64,000 bases of DNA from contig JAGEOH010000248.1 in the NCBI GenBank assembly GCA_032207245.1, positions 1-64,000 of the forward strand, in the 5' to 3' direction. This DNA comes from Pardosa pseudoannulata (lineage: Eukaryota > Arthropoda > Arachnida > Araneae > Lycosidae). Position numbers and translations under genes: made by a program. The notes under the pieces were generated by a model that searched no databases, was not told the origin of the DNA, and worked only from the letters and a program-made list of their open reading frames with translations. How positions within the stretch are numbered: the stretch's first letter is position 1; each line of letters begins with the position of its first letter. This document shows, in pieces, positions 45,701-56,068 of this stretch.

Positions 45701-46100
45701 ATTACAGATCTGGTAAGTTTCTATCATCAATTCAATAGACCATAGGTCACAGTGCTTGTGCTCTTTTGAACTGCCCTAACGTAAGTCATAAGTTTCTGTC
45801 AACCACAATTTTTACTTATTGTAAAGTCCACAAAAAGTCAAAAGACTCCTCAATTTTCTTTCTCTTTCAAACCCTGTATAATGACAAGTATTAATCCCTC
45901 TTGAGATAATCTGCAGACCACAATTATTTTGTTTTTACATCCTAAAACAATGAGTTCATTGCTTTAAGTTTTGTGCAGCCTTTAGAGAACAATGTTAAAA
46001 AGTCAAGGAATTAATTAAGAATCTTGTAAACACAAGAGGTATTTGATATTCTGGCAATTTTGTAGTTTTGAAGTGTTAAGTGGTTACTTATGTAATTCTT
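42755..46100. other. non-coding AT-rich stretch with repeat remnants
   Basis: No exon recognised. GC-richer islands at about 44097-44370, 45065-45150 and 45640-45705 look like parts of one repetitive element. The rest shows nothing. Confidence 0.5.
44097..45705. mobile_element. possible hAT-like non-autonomous element or fragments
   Basis: The right end, read on the minus strand, starts CAGGGTTGTAACTAGATC, and the left end contains CAGGGGTTCAGTTTGTC. The internal islands (GGCATTTGTCACGGGGCTCC, TAACGGGGTCACAAGTCTGTG) resemble repeats built around hAT ends. No matching 8-base target duplication was found. Confidence 0.3.
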
Positions 46101-46240
46101 TAACCCTCCGAGAGGAACACATCGGGGGGAAATGTCTCCAATAAATTCGATAGCTCTTTACTGTGTCGGTGTCCAAAGCCGTTCGATGCATTTTTCCTTC
46201 CCCCTTTTTTCGGCTAAAATGGAATACGAGAAACCCACCC
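46101..46240 (+). repeat. dispersed repeat shared with 19066-19205
   Basis: Second copy of the unclassified ~140-base repeat, containing GCTCTTTACTGTGTC and TGCATTTTTCCTTCCCCC. A SINE begins about 60 bases downstream. Confidence 0.7.
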
Positions 46241-46296
46241 TTGTTTATTGTTACTTTACTTCCGGCTATAAATAGTTCTCCTCCCAGAGAGACTGC

Positions 46297-46472
46297 TGCC
46301 AAACGATGGCCGAATGGTTAGGGCACTGACCTTCGGAACCGGAGTTCGTGGGTTCGAGTCCCACTGAGGCATGGATGTTCGTAGCCGTTCGGAATTGACT
46401 TTAAACAGTAGGTTCCAGTCTCATTAGCCCTCGTGTAACAAAAAGTAGACCGTAGTGCTCCCAACCAACCAA
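46297..46472 (+). repeat. tRNA-derived SINE, well preserved
   Basis: CCCAGAGAGACTGC flanks it on both sides (46283-46296 and 46473-46486). The head is GATGGCCGAATGGTTAGGGC, box B is GGTTCGAGTCC, and the tail is CCAACCAACCAA, the same unit as the LINE tail at 60301. Probably one of the younger copies. Confidence 0.92.
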
Positions 46473-46928
46473 CCCAGAGAGACTGCCTGGAAGGGGTTCC
46501 ATTGTAACCCGGTGCATGAGAAAGTACTATAGTCTTACCTATTGGTTTGACCCAAACGGGGTCTTTCTGTGAAGCTGTGGGCCTATGAGTTAAAGATTGT
46601 TTTGGCTCATCTGTTTTTCAAAGCAGTTTTTAGGTTAATTGTGCAATAAATGCCGGTAGAAAATATTTTTGTTACTGCAGCAATGTAGTTTTAAAATTCT
46701 TATATGAATTTATTAAGAGCCATGTGTCTTTATAGTTTACCAACTTTCGTCAGTTTTTATCAGGTACTGAAACTGAATTATGAAAACTTCTCTAAAATAA
46801 ATAATACTGTTTCTGTACATTTGGAAAATATTTTTAAAAAATAAATAAATAAATGTTTAAAAAATTGCACAGAATTATTTAAAATATAGTTGTTTTAACA
46901 AGATTAAAAAAAAAACAGTTAAATCTGT

Positions 46929-47230
46929 TGTTCGGTACATATCGACGTTTCCCCCACCCCTTAAGCGCAATGGTTGTGTCCAGTGCGTCCCTTTCCTCTT
47001 CTTTTGTATTGTAACCAGAGTGTGAGCGTTCGGACCCCGTCTAGGAAGGTCGAACTGTTGTCCGCGTCTTCCATGAGATTGCTTCTTAAGAGCCCATTGC
47101 TCTTATATATCCCCTGATATATATTTTTATTGTCAGAGCCCATGCTCTTATATGACCCATGTCATATTTTTCTTAATTAAAGTTTTTGTTAAGTTTTTAA
47201 ATACAGTCCACTTTATTATCGTCCTCAACA
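46929..47230 (+). repeat. second BEL element 5' LTR
   Basis: 302 bases. It contains two similar AGAGCCCATxGCTCTTATAT blocks about 50 bases apart and an AATTAAAG box near the 3' side. Confidence 0.9.
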
Positions 47231-47266
47231 TTTGGTCCGTCGAGCCGGAGAGATAGAACTGAAATA

Positions 47267-48652
47267 ATGGATTTTACTGCACTTAACCGCCATCGGGATG
47301 CACTGAAATCTAAGATTGCAAGTATATCTGAATTTGTCAGTGAATATAATGAAGACCCCAAGATTGATAAAAGGAAACTTCTACTACAAAGGAAACTGAA
47401 TATTATTTTAGAAAGTGAAAAAAGCATTTCGTCATTATTACTAAAATACTATGATCTCCCTGAAGACATAGACATTTCGGAATCTGTGAATTCTTTGCAG
47501 GAACTGGAAATGGAAACTGAAGAATTAGAGGTGAGTTTGAAATTTCTCCTCTCTAAATTCGATTCCGATAGTGCAAGAATTTTGAACTGTAAAGAGTCTA
47601 ACAAACAAAAGTTGCCCATGCAAACAAGAAATTCGCAAAATTTAAGAACTTTAACTTCTAATTCAAACAAGAAAAGCAAAACTTGTTTCATGTGTTTCAA
47701 GGAAAAACATCCTGTGTATCGCTGCCTAAAATTTAAACATAAAAGTGTGGCTGAAAGAATGAAGCTTGTTGCTAAGCACAACGTGTGTGGCATTTGCCTG
47801 AATTTTCACCCCCATTCGGAGTGTAAGTCGCGAAACTCTTGTTTCATCTGTGGACACAGCGGCCATAACTCGCTCCTTCACCCCTGCGAACAATCAGTTG
47901 CAGGGGGGAGCGCTTCCCAGTCCAGCAACCCCCCACAAACACAACGAGAGTCAGAGGTGGACAAAATGCCCTCTCTTAACAGCTCTGCTCTTTTCTCCTC
48001 GGGAATGAAGAAAAGTTATGTGCTTGTCAACACCGCGACTGTGTTTGTTTACGATTCGCAGCGTAAGAAAAGAGCTGTTCGCGCAATCCTAGATAGCGCA
48101 GCTCAATCCAATTTTATTAGCGCAGCATGTGCAAATGCTTTAGGATTAAAAAAAGAAAGAACCATGGTCCATGTAAACGGATTAAATGACTGCACTACAA
48201 ATATAAAATCAAAAATATCAGCCAAAATTTCCAACTCGAATGATGAATATAATTTTGATGTGGATCGACTAATTGTGCCAAAAATTACTGATTTGACGCC
48301 GTCAAGGTACATAGATATTTCAAACATTAATATTCCCATGAATATTACTCTCGCTGATCCTGACTTTTTCACTCCCCAGAAAGTCGATATCCTCCTCGGA
48401 GCAGAATATTTCTTTCAATTTCTGAAACCCGATAAAATAGAAGTAAAGGATTCACAACTAGTCCTGCAAAACAGCTGCTTTGGATACTTAGTTTCCGGCA
48501 GTGCAAAGCTTCAAGATGTTGATTCTAATCCGCATGATGTATGTTTTCTATCAACATGCGAAGAAAATTTGGACAAAACTTTTAAATCATTCTGGGAAAT
48601 AGAAAATATTACGGAGACAAAACCTGCAATCAGTGATGAATTAGTTTACTGA
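47267..48652 (+). CDS. Gag and protease of the second BEL element, internally shortened
   Basis: 461 residues. The N-terminal helical region (MDFTALNRHRDALKSKIASI) runs straight into zinc knuckles near residues 139-205 (CFMCFKEKHPVYRC, CGICLNFHPHSEC, CFICGHSGHNSLLHPC), so most of the DUF1759-type Gag core is absent. A retroviral-type aspartic protease follows near residue 270 (AILDSAAQSNFISA); DSA in place of D-S/T-G is a variant I recall in this clade. It ends in the protease-polymerase linker with a TGA shortly before the polymerase frame. Confidence 0.85.
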   Translation: MDFTALNRHRDALKSKIASISEFVSEYNEDPKIDKRKLLLQRKLNIILESEKSISSLLLKYYDLPEDIDISESVNSLQELEMETEELEVSLKFLLSKFDSDSARILNCKESNKQKLPMQTRNSQNLRTLTSNSNKKSKTCFMCFKEKHPVYRCLKFKHKSVAERMKLVAKHNVCGICLNFHPHSECKSRNSCFICGHSGHNSLLHPCEQSVAGGSASQSSNPPQTQRESEVDKMPSLNSSALFSSGMKKSYVLVNTATVFVYDSQRKKRAVRAILDSAAQSNFISAACANALGLKKERTMVHVNGLNDCTTNIKSKISAKISNSNDEYNFDVDRLIVPKITDLTPSRYIDISNINIPMNITLADPDFFTPQKVDILLGAEYFFQFLKPDKIEVKDSQLVLQNSCFGYLVSGSAKLQDVDSNPHDVCFLSTCEENLDKTFKSFWEIENITETKPAISDELVY

Positions 48653-48710
48653 AACGACCATTTAAAAAAAAAGTCTCTACCCTAAACTTGATGGGAGATA
48701 TGTAGTAGAA

Positions 48711-49742
48711 ATGCCCTTTAACCCAGGTATCCCAGAAGATTTTGAATTTGGAGAATCCAAACAAATATCCTCTAAAATATTAAATAAAACATGGAAACGT
48801 TTGGAACGGGATCCAGTCATGAAACAACTATATATGGATTTTTTAAAGGAATACAAATCCTTGAATCATATGGAACTAATTAATAATGATGAAATTTCTG
48901 ACTCTGGAGAGATCTCTTGCCATCTTCTTTGCAACAAGTCCCGAGTTGCTCCCATAAAGACTTTGACTATTCCCAGGCTGGAACTATCAGCATGCCTTTT
49001 GCTGTTTCAATGGATGAGCAAGGTTCTAGCAGCTCTCAAACTTAAGATTGATGCAGTGCACCTGTGGAGTGACTCTACCATTACTTTAGGCTGGATAAAC
49101 ACTTCTCTTCATCTACTAAAAACTTTCGTGAGCAATCGTGTCTCCCAAGTTCAAGAACTGACAACTAACTTTAAATGGGAACATGTCTCATCAGAGGATA
49201 ACCCAGCTGATATAATTTCACGAGGACTTGACGCTTATGCACTTTCTACTAATGAGCTGTGTTGGAATGGTCCAGTGCTTTTACACCAAGAGACTCATAG
49301 AGAAATTCATAGAATTTTCAGTGTCTCTAGTGATGAATTCGCTTGGGAATTTAAAACTGTTTTTGATTCAGCCTTAACTGTGTCAACTAATAATTCATTT
49401 CTAGATAACTTACTTAGTATAACCAACAATTTCACTAAATTAATTAGAATTATTAGTTTTCTTTTCAGGTTTGCCTATAATGTAAAAAACCCTGGGAATA
49501 AACGTCTTGGTCCCTTTACAGTGCAAGAGCTGCAGAATGCGACATTTTGTTTAGTCCGCATTGCTCAGCAAAATGAATTTGCGGAAGAAGTAAAGAATCT
49601 TACACAGAATAAATCACCATCGAGTAAATTAAGAAATATAAACCCTTTTATAGATAGAAACGGAATTTTAAGAGTTGGAGGCCGACTTCAAAATGCCAGT
49701 GTTAGGGATTCACAAAAGCACCCTATTATATTGCCCCCCTAG
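48711..49742 (+). CDS. polymerase remnant: RNase H and linker, second BEL element
   Basis: The first 55 residues match the start of a BEL reverse transcriptase (NKTWKRLERDPVMKQLYMDF). It then passes directly into the RNase H part (SCHLLCNKSRVAPIKTLTIP, RLELSACLLLFQWM, AVHLWSDSTITLGWI). The palm domain with the YxDD active site is absent: a clean in-frame internal deletion. It ends before the integrase with a stop after HPIILPP. Confidence 0.85.
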   Translation: MPFNPGIPEDFEFGESKQISSKILNKTWKRLERDPVMKQLYMDFLKEYKSLNHMELINNDEISDSGEISCHLLCNKSRVAPIKTLTIPRLELSACLLLFQWMSKVLAALKLKIDAVHLWSDSTITLGWINTSLHLLKTFVSNRVSQVQELTTNFKWEHVSSEDNPADIISRGLDAYALSTNELCWNGPVLLHQETHREIHRIFSVSSDEFAWEFKTVFDSALTVSTNNSFLDNLLSITNNFTKLIRIISFLFRFAYNVKNPGNKRLGPFTVQELQNATFCLVRIAQQNEFAEEVKNLTQNKSPSSKLRNINPFIDRNGILRVGGRLQNASVRDSQKHPIILPP

Positions 49743-50016
49743 GCATAAATTAACTTATATCATTGTTGATTATTTTCATAAAAAATATCTGCACCTCGGT
49801 CCTCAGAATTTACTCTATTGTGTCCGTAGGGAATATTGGCCACTTAATGGCAGAAGCGTTTGCAGGAAAATTGCTCATATTTGCATCCCTTATTTTAAGG
49901 CCAATCCTGAAATTTCTCAGCAAATAATGGGGGAATTGCCTAAGGAACGAGTTAACGTCCAATTTACTTTTATACTCACTGGTGTAGATATCTGTGGTCC
50001 TTTCTATGTGAAATAG
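49743..50016 (+). pseudogene. integrase N-terminal remnant, second BEL element
   Basis: In a different frame from the polymerase: HKLTYIIVDYFHKKYLHLGP (H-H region), YCVRREYWPLNGRSVCRKI and the start of the catalytic core (VDICGPFYVK), then a stop. The zinc-binding cysteines are partly replaced (HICIPYFK where C-x-x-C is usual). The D-D-E core after the first Asp is missing. Confidence 0.75.
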
Positions 50017-50113
50017 TCACTTTTTACTCGGAAGACCGGTAACATCCATTACTGAACCAAATTTAATTCAGTTCAATGAGAATAGGTTAAATATTTGGCA
50101 AAAAACAACTAAA

Positions 50114-50386
50114 ATGATTCAATCCGTCTGGAAAAAATGGCATAATAATTATCTTTCTACCTTGCAACAAAGAAGTAAGTGGTATATAGAGAAAGAAAAT
50201 ATTAAAACTGGTGACATGGTAGTAATCAAGGAAGATAACCTTCCTTGTTGTGAATGGCATCTTGGTAGGATTACAGATGTGATCTTGGGTAGAGATAACA
50301 AGGTAAGAGACGTCAAAGTAAAAACTAAAAATGGCATTTTAAAAAGAGTTATTTCAAAGATTGCTGTGCTACCATTAGAAAAATAA
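50114..50386 (+). CDS. DUF5641-type C-terminal domain, second BEL element
   Basis: 90 residues: a tryptophan-rich helix (WKKWHNNYLSTLQQRSKWYI) then a beta-rich domain (KTGDMVVIKEDNLPCCEWHL, GRITDVILGRDNKVRDVKVK), the usual C-terminus of BEL integrases. It is intact but detached from any catalytic core. Confidence 0.8.
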   Translation: MIQSVWKKWHNNYLSTLQQRSKWYIEKENIKTGDMVVIKEDNLPCCEWHLGRITDVILGRDNKVRDVKVKTKNGILKRVISKIAVLPLEK

Positions 50387-50662
50387 TTTTTTTTTGTATA
50401 AATGTGAAATTTTGAATTGTTTTAATATTTATAAAATTGCATAATCATTACAATTTAAAATACCTTTATTTTATAATTATTACTGTATATTTTAAGATAT
50501 ATTTAATTTTATTTCACAAAGTCTCCTAACTACATATTTGTTACTGCCTTTCAATTTGTATTTTTATGTATTGTGTATATAATTATTGATTTTTGTATGT
50601 TTTGATGAATTGTATATCTATGTGTATTGAAATATTTTTAAATATTTCAAGGTGGGGCGGGA

Positions 50663-50964
50663 TGTTCGGTAAATATCGACGTTTCCCCCACCCCTTAAGC
50701 GCAATGGTTGTGTCCAGTGCGTCCCTTTCCTCTTTTTTTGTATTGTAACCAGAGTGTGAGCGTTCGGACCCTGTCTAGGAAGGTCGAACTGTTGTCCGCG
50801 TCTCCCATGAGATTGCTTCTTAAGAGCCCATTGCTCATATATATCCCCTGATATATATTTTTATTGTCAGAGCCCATGCTCTTATAGGACCCATGTCATA
50901 TTTTTCTTAATTAAAGTTTTTGTTAAGTTTTTAAATACTGTCCACTTTATTATCGTCCTCAACA
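50663..50964 (+). repeat. second BEL element 3' LTR
   Basis: 302 bases, same length as the 5' LTR, with roughly 2 percent divergence by eye. Confidence 0.9.
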
Positions 50965-51606
50965 TCTGTGAAACAACTTATAATTTTATAATCAACTCTG
51001 TTTTATATAACTCATTATGATTCACAAAAAATTAATGTTTTATAGTTGTGTTTTAAAATTTTTAAAGCTTTCTTTTTAAACATTTACTTTCAGCATTATA
51101 ATTTCACTTTAATGTTCCCTCTTAAGCTATTTTATTAAATATACAAATTTTTATAAAGAATTAATGATTTAAAAAGAATTGATGATTTTAGGAATTGTAA
51201 TGTGGCTCATAAATTGGGTATACAAATTCTGTCCCATTTGTCTATACACATAACATTTTCAAATTAATCCTGGATGTGTTCAAATGTTTTTTACTCTGTT
51301 ATGTCAGAACATAGCAATACATTATACTGTTATAATTGAAAAGTAAGAGAAGTTTATTTACTGAGGTATTGCTTCGTTGAAATGTTCAAATAATTTTTTT
51401 TTTTAACAAAAAAAAAAAAAAAAAAAAAAAAAGTTTTTTATTCCACAAGTAAAAATTTCTTCATTGGGAATAAATCTGATTAAGCAATAATCTACATCGA
51501 ATAATAATCCATGATATGTTGGATTTAAATATTTATTTAGGTATACCACGCGAAAGAGGCGGGTTGTGACGTAACAAATCATGTGCACCAATGGGGCTTA
51601 AATTAA

Positions 51607-51740
51607 GAACCAGGGTTGCCACTACAAAGCTACAATGCTAAAAGTCGCCAAAAATGCCAAAGACGTCATACATCGCCCAAAATATCGCCAAGTTTGGCGA
51701 CAAAAACCGCGATGTGCGTATCGAATCTCTACCATAAATA
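51607..51740 (+). mobile_element. fragment with hAT-like terminus
   Basis: It begins CAGGGTTGCCACTACAAAGC and continues with repeats of GTCGCCAAAA and ATCGCCAAG. No matching inverted end was found, so this may be a solo fragment. Confidence 0.3.
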
Positions 51741-52591
51741 TATTCTGGAAGTCTTTAATCATATCCAACTGAAATTTAAGAAAACTTTTAATTTTATGAG
51801 TTAATTAATTTCATAAACTCTTAAAATTGAACAGATGGTTACATTTAATTATTTATATAAAATTATTGAATGCATCCTTATGGAGTAGTAGATTAGAGAT
51901 TTTAAAGATTTAATCGAATGGCCACAAAAATGCTGACAATTATTTGTTTTTGTATATAATTTTTTGGCATAATTACATTAAATATTTTAAAAATATCAAT
52001 AAAAATGTATAGATTTTGCTAATGTCAACTTTTTTGAACAATTATCAAGAAACAGGCTAACTGGATGGGGTAATCTTAGAGTTGGTTTCACGTAATTAAG
52101 AATTGTAGCATTCTTTGGTCCCGATAAAACGATTTTGTCTGCCTGAATTTGTTCTTTAGATTTAAAATTTGTTGATAGAAAATTGATTACAAAAATAAAA
52201 ATCTTCCATAGAAGAACGAATTTAAAATTAATGCGAGTTATAGAGTTGAATAATGAGAGAATATGAAATATTTCAATAATTCGTAGGATAAAGTTATATA
52301 TAAGGGTAGGGATTTTATCACCCACCGAAAAATATTACCCTGAAAAATCACATACATCCACTTTCCAAATATTCTAAGCTGCAGCATAGTGTACTCTAGG
52401 CACTACACTATAGCAGTGAGCTGTCTTTCGGTACTGATATGTGAGGGTTCCAATCACGCTGCTTACATGGATATTCAAAAGTAAAAAAATACTGCAACAA
52501 TGCAAGAATAACCATTCTACCTTCGCCTGTGTTGAGATGAAACAGAAATTTCGTAAAGAATTATTTATATATTAGGCCTTAATTTCAATAA

Positions 52592-52592
<1 letters not shown>

Positions 52593-52623
<31 letters not shown>
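52593..52623. repeat. AT microsatellite
   Basis: About 31 bases of alternating AT. Confidence 0.9.
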
Positions 52624-52628
<5 letters not shown>

Positions 52629-54968
52629 ATTTGGTGCAAAAATCGGTACCAAATATACCAATACAAATTTATGTCTAACAAAAACAAACAGCTCAAAGTC
52701 ATGTTAAAATGTTTAATTTTCAACTAATTTGAAAAAAATGTTGTAGAAGTTTATAACAATTTTTACTTCATAAAAAGGAGAGAAAATTAGAATTTTACAC
52801 ATTAATATGAGTATTTTATATGTGCCTCACAGGAATTATCAGCCAAAGTTTTAAAAATTATTGTTAGTTTTAAATACACCTAAAGCTCGTCAATTCTCGA
52901 AGATCATCCCATAAGAAATAATGGATTATAAAATTACAGATAAAAATATTCTTTTAGAGACTTATTTATAGTTTTTTTTAATATATATATATATACGAAA
53001 CGTTAGCCAAGACATTTAAGTGGTGCAATTAGAGATACATCAGTTACCGAAAACTAAATACTTCGGAATAGAGATTTACAAAGCCATAAAAAGCTATCAG
53101 CGTCTTTATGTCTCAGGCAGAAGGGAAGCATCCATCAATACATGTCAGTCAAAGAGGGGTTTCAATTCCCAAACAATAGACTGGACCCTCCTACCACAAA
53201 AGTCCACGGAAGACAGAACTGGCAGAAATGTACGTGATATCCACTTTCGGAGCACTTTTGAGGTCGAAAATTGTACATGAAAACAGCTTTAGAGACATCA
53301 TTATTTTGGCAGAATTGTACGTGACAACCGCTTAAAAGGATAGATATAGGAACATCACTGCCAATTTAGATGATGGAATATGCAAAATTTTCTGAAATAA
53401 ATTCAGAAAATGATTGAAAAAGAAAAGATAAAGTAACTAGGAAAAAAACTTTAATTTATGGTGAATATGAATTGTTCTCATGGTGTGACAACTAACAATT
53501 AGAAACAGTTTAAATTTTGTTTCAGGTTTTCTTTTGCGAAATAAAAGAAAAGAATATATTGAACCCAATACTTTGAAGTTCTTCAAAACCAGAATGCTTA
53601 CCTCACAAATATTCATATTTCCCTGTCTGACAATCACAATAACATTAAATAGCTTAGAGAAGACTTCATAGTTTGGTCAAGATTTTTTAAAAGGTGTAAT
53701 ATTTTAAGTTAAGAATCCAAAAGTGATGGAGTTTGTATCACTATTTTTATAAAGAATAACATTGTTTTGATTTAAAGATTCAATCTGTAAGATTAAGAAA
53801 TTCTCTTTCCAGAATTCACTATTGGAATTACAGGCTTATTCTTAGCTCTTGTTAACAAAGGTTTTCTGGAAATCTTACTTTTAATGTGTCACAAAGTAAG
53901 AACATTCCAGAAGAAGCTATAATTGCTCGTATTTTAGTTAAAAGCTAGAAACTAAATGAAAAGTTCATTGTAAATATAAACAGTTCATACGTTTGAGAAG
54001 TAATAGTTATGCTTTAAATTTTAATCTATATAAATCTTTTACACTTTCTAGAAAAAGACACTTGACGAACCAACAATTGAGCTGTCGCGAGGGCTAAAAC
54101 GGGAAATCCGTATTAGTTCCTTGGGCGAAAATGTCTTAAAAAACTAGACACGGAAAATGGATATGACAATGCAGTCTTGCCGCCGTTGCCAGTTGGCACA
54201 TAGTTCGAAGTTCCCAGTATTCCGTTAAACAAGTCCGATAATTATATTTGACAATTAAAATGATTCAGTTCATGATCTTATATTCTAAGACGCGCTATCC
54301 TCCAGCCCGCGAGGCTCTGGTATAGTTTGCCCATGTCTTAAAACTTCTCCTATTTCTGGGTAAAATGTGCAGTAACAAACATGATGTATAAGAAAAACAT
54401 TTAAAAGGCAGAAGTTAAAGTTAAAAATAATGTTAATTATATTTTACAAAATAAATAATACAGATAAAAAATTTACGAATTCTTTACAAAGCCTAGTTAA
54501 AGGCAAGCGTAGTTACAGTGACAAACATAGAAACAAACTGTTTCTAAACCGTAGAAACTCCGTTAACAAAGTTATCAACTCACAGCCGGAAGGTTATGAG
54601 TGATGCACTATCCAGTGGGACTGTCGTGTTCACTAACGGCCGCTGGGGCTCTCAAAACAGGTTTATGGTCTGTTTGTTCTCTGAGTTCAAATGATACCTC
54701 TGTAGATGACAGGCAGAAGGGGTCTTCTGCTTGGGCCTTACTTCGAAATTTCGAGGACCCTTTTTGAGATTCAAGTCGTTTGTCTCCTTAATGGTACTTT
54801 TCAAAACGAAATACACAGCACTTCACTTGAAATCAAGTATCTTTTGGCTAACAAGTTTGGCTCGTTCAAAGGGCATTATAAATAACTCTTTTAAGCAAAT
54901 ACACATTTCTATAATTACTAAATATTAAAAAGTTAATTATCAAAAGCAAATATTTCTATCCTGACTCG

Positions 54969-55146
54969 GCCGAACGATGGCCGAATGGTTAGAGTGCTGG
55001 CCTTCGGAACCGGAGTTCATGGGTTCGAATCCCACTGTGGCATGGATGTTCGTAACTGTTCGGAATCGGCTTTAAGCAGTAGGTCCCGGTCTCATTAGCC
55101 CTCGTGTTGCAAAAAGTAGACCGTAACACTCCAAACCAGGCCAGGT
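54969..55146 (+). repeat. tRNA-derived SINE, well preserved
   Basis: The flanks CTATCCTGACTCG and CTATTCTGACTCG (one mismatch) form a 13-base target duplication. The head GATGGCCGAATGGTTAGAGTG and box B GGTTCGAATCC are intact. The tail is short (CCAAACCAGGCCAGG). Confidence 0.92.
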
Positions 55147-55159
55147 CTATTCTGACTCG

Positions 55160-56068
55160 CATGGTAGCAGGTAGACGTAAAATCGATGGAAGGCACCATG
55201 GTGCCCGTGGGCAGGTTAGGGACTTCCGACAAAAACGATCGAACTCTTCTGCGACAGGAACAGTTGAGTGGATTGCTTAATTTCTATGGGTCTCTCGATC
55301 TTGTCAATCATTTGGTTGATTGAACAAGAATCGAGCTCTTCGAACAGCAGTATTTTCCTAAGCCCTACTATGACTCGAGGAATAATAATCTGTCTTTAGA
55401 CAAATCGGATGGTAAATCATCGGAAATTAGACTTTCTCACATAACTGAGAAATTGACAGTGATGGTGGTAGAAACAGATAGTTGATAGCTCTCGATTTTA
55501 TACTAATCGAGTAGATCCCGCTCTTACAGAACATTTTTATTTGATGTTCTGGAATGAATTTCATGACCCGTGAGGTTTTGATCGAAACAGAAAACTCTCT
55601 CCCGATCTTTCGCACTCAGAGGAAATGCAAAGATCTGTCTTCCATCTTTGAAGTCCTGCTATCTTTCCTGTTATCCGTAGGTAGCCGCTTTCTTCAGTGT
55701 CCCACCGACCGTCGATCATGAAAGCTTCATGATAGTGTCGGTTTCTGATTTACGATTAGCCAGTCAGAGACCCTTGTCGTAAGACGGCAATCAATAGGTT
55801 TGATGAACTGCATCAAGGTGATTATAGTCGGAAAAGTTTCTTTGAGCTAGTAGAAATGCTAAACTATCTTAGAGTAGTCTTAATTTATCGCTTCAAGATA
55901 TTTCATAGAACATGTAGGATAGTGGGAAGTTCGGCACTGAAAACGGAGTTACGAACTCCAAGCAGTAAAATACTGAAGTATACAAGCGATTTCTTGTATA
56001 GTACAAATGTCACATAAAAACAGAATTCCATGTTGGATACATGTATTGCAAACTTAAAAAACACTGGT
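55160..56068. other. mixed-composition stretch next to the Gypsy fragment
   Basis: GC content is higher than in the flanks, and no protein domain was recognised on either strand. It includes the palindrome GGCACCATGGTGCC near 55190. It could be non-coding sequence of a retroelement, but no LTR pair was seen. Confidence 0.4.

Larger units (their letters stand above)
46929..50964 (+). mobile_element. non-autonomous BEL/Pao element lacking polymerase and integrase cores
   Basis: Two 302-base LTRs (TGTTCGG...CAACA) show about seven differences by eye. TCTGT flanks both sides (46924-46928 and 50965-50969). The 5' LTR is followed by TTTGGTCCGTCGAGCCGG, a likely primer-binding site, and the 3' LTR is preceded by the purine tract AAGGTGGGGCGGGA. 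The internal region is only about 3.4 kb: Gag is shortened, the reverse transcriptase core and the integrase catalytic core are missing, and the remaining domains are in the right order. Confidence 0.93.
50970..54956. other. unexplained stretch, no gene recognised
   Basis: AT-rich to about 53 kb, then mixed composition. It contains a poly-A run (51410-51433), a fragment with a hAT-like CAGGGTTGCCAC start (51607), a SINE-like stretch with degraded boxes (about 52390-52500), an AT microsatellite (52593-52623) and several GC-richer patches without coding signal. Confidence 0.5.
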
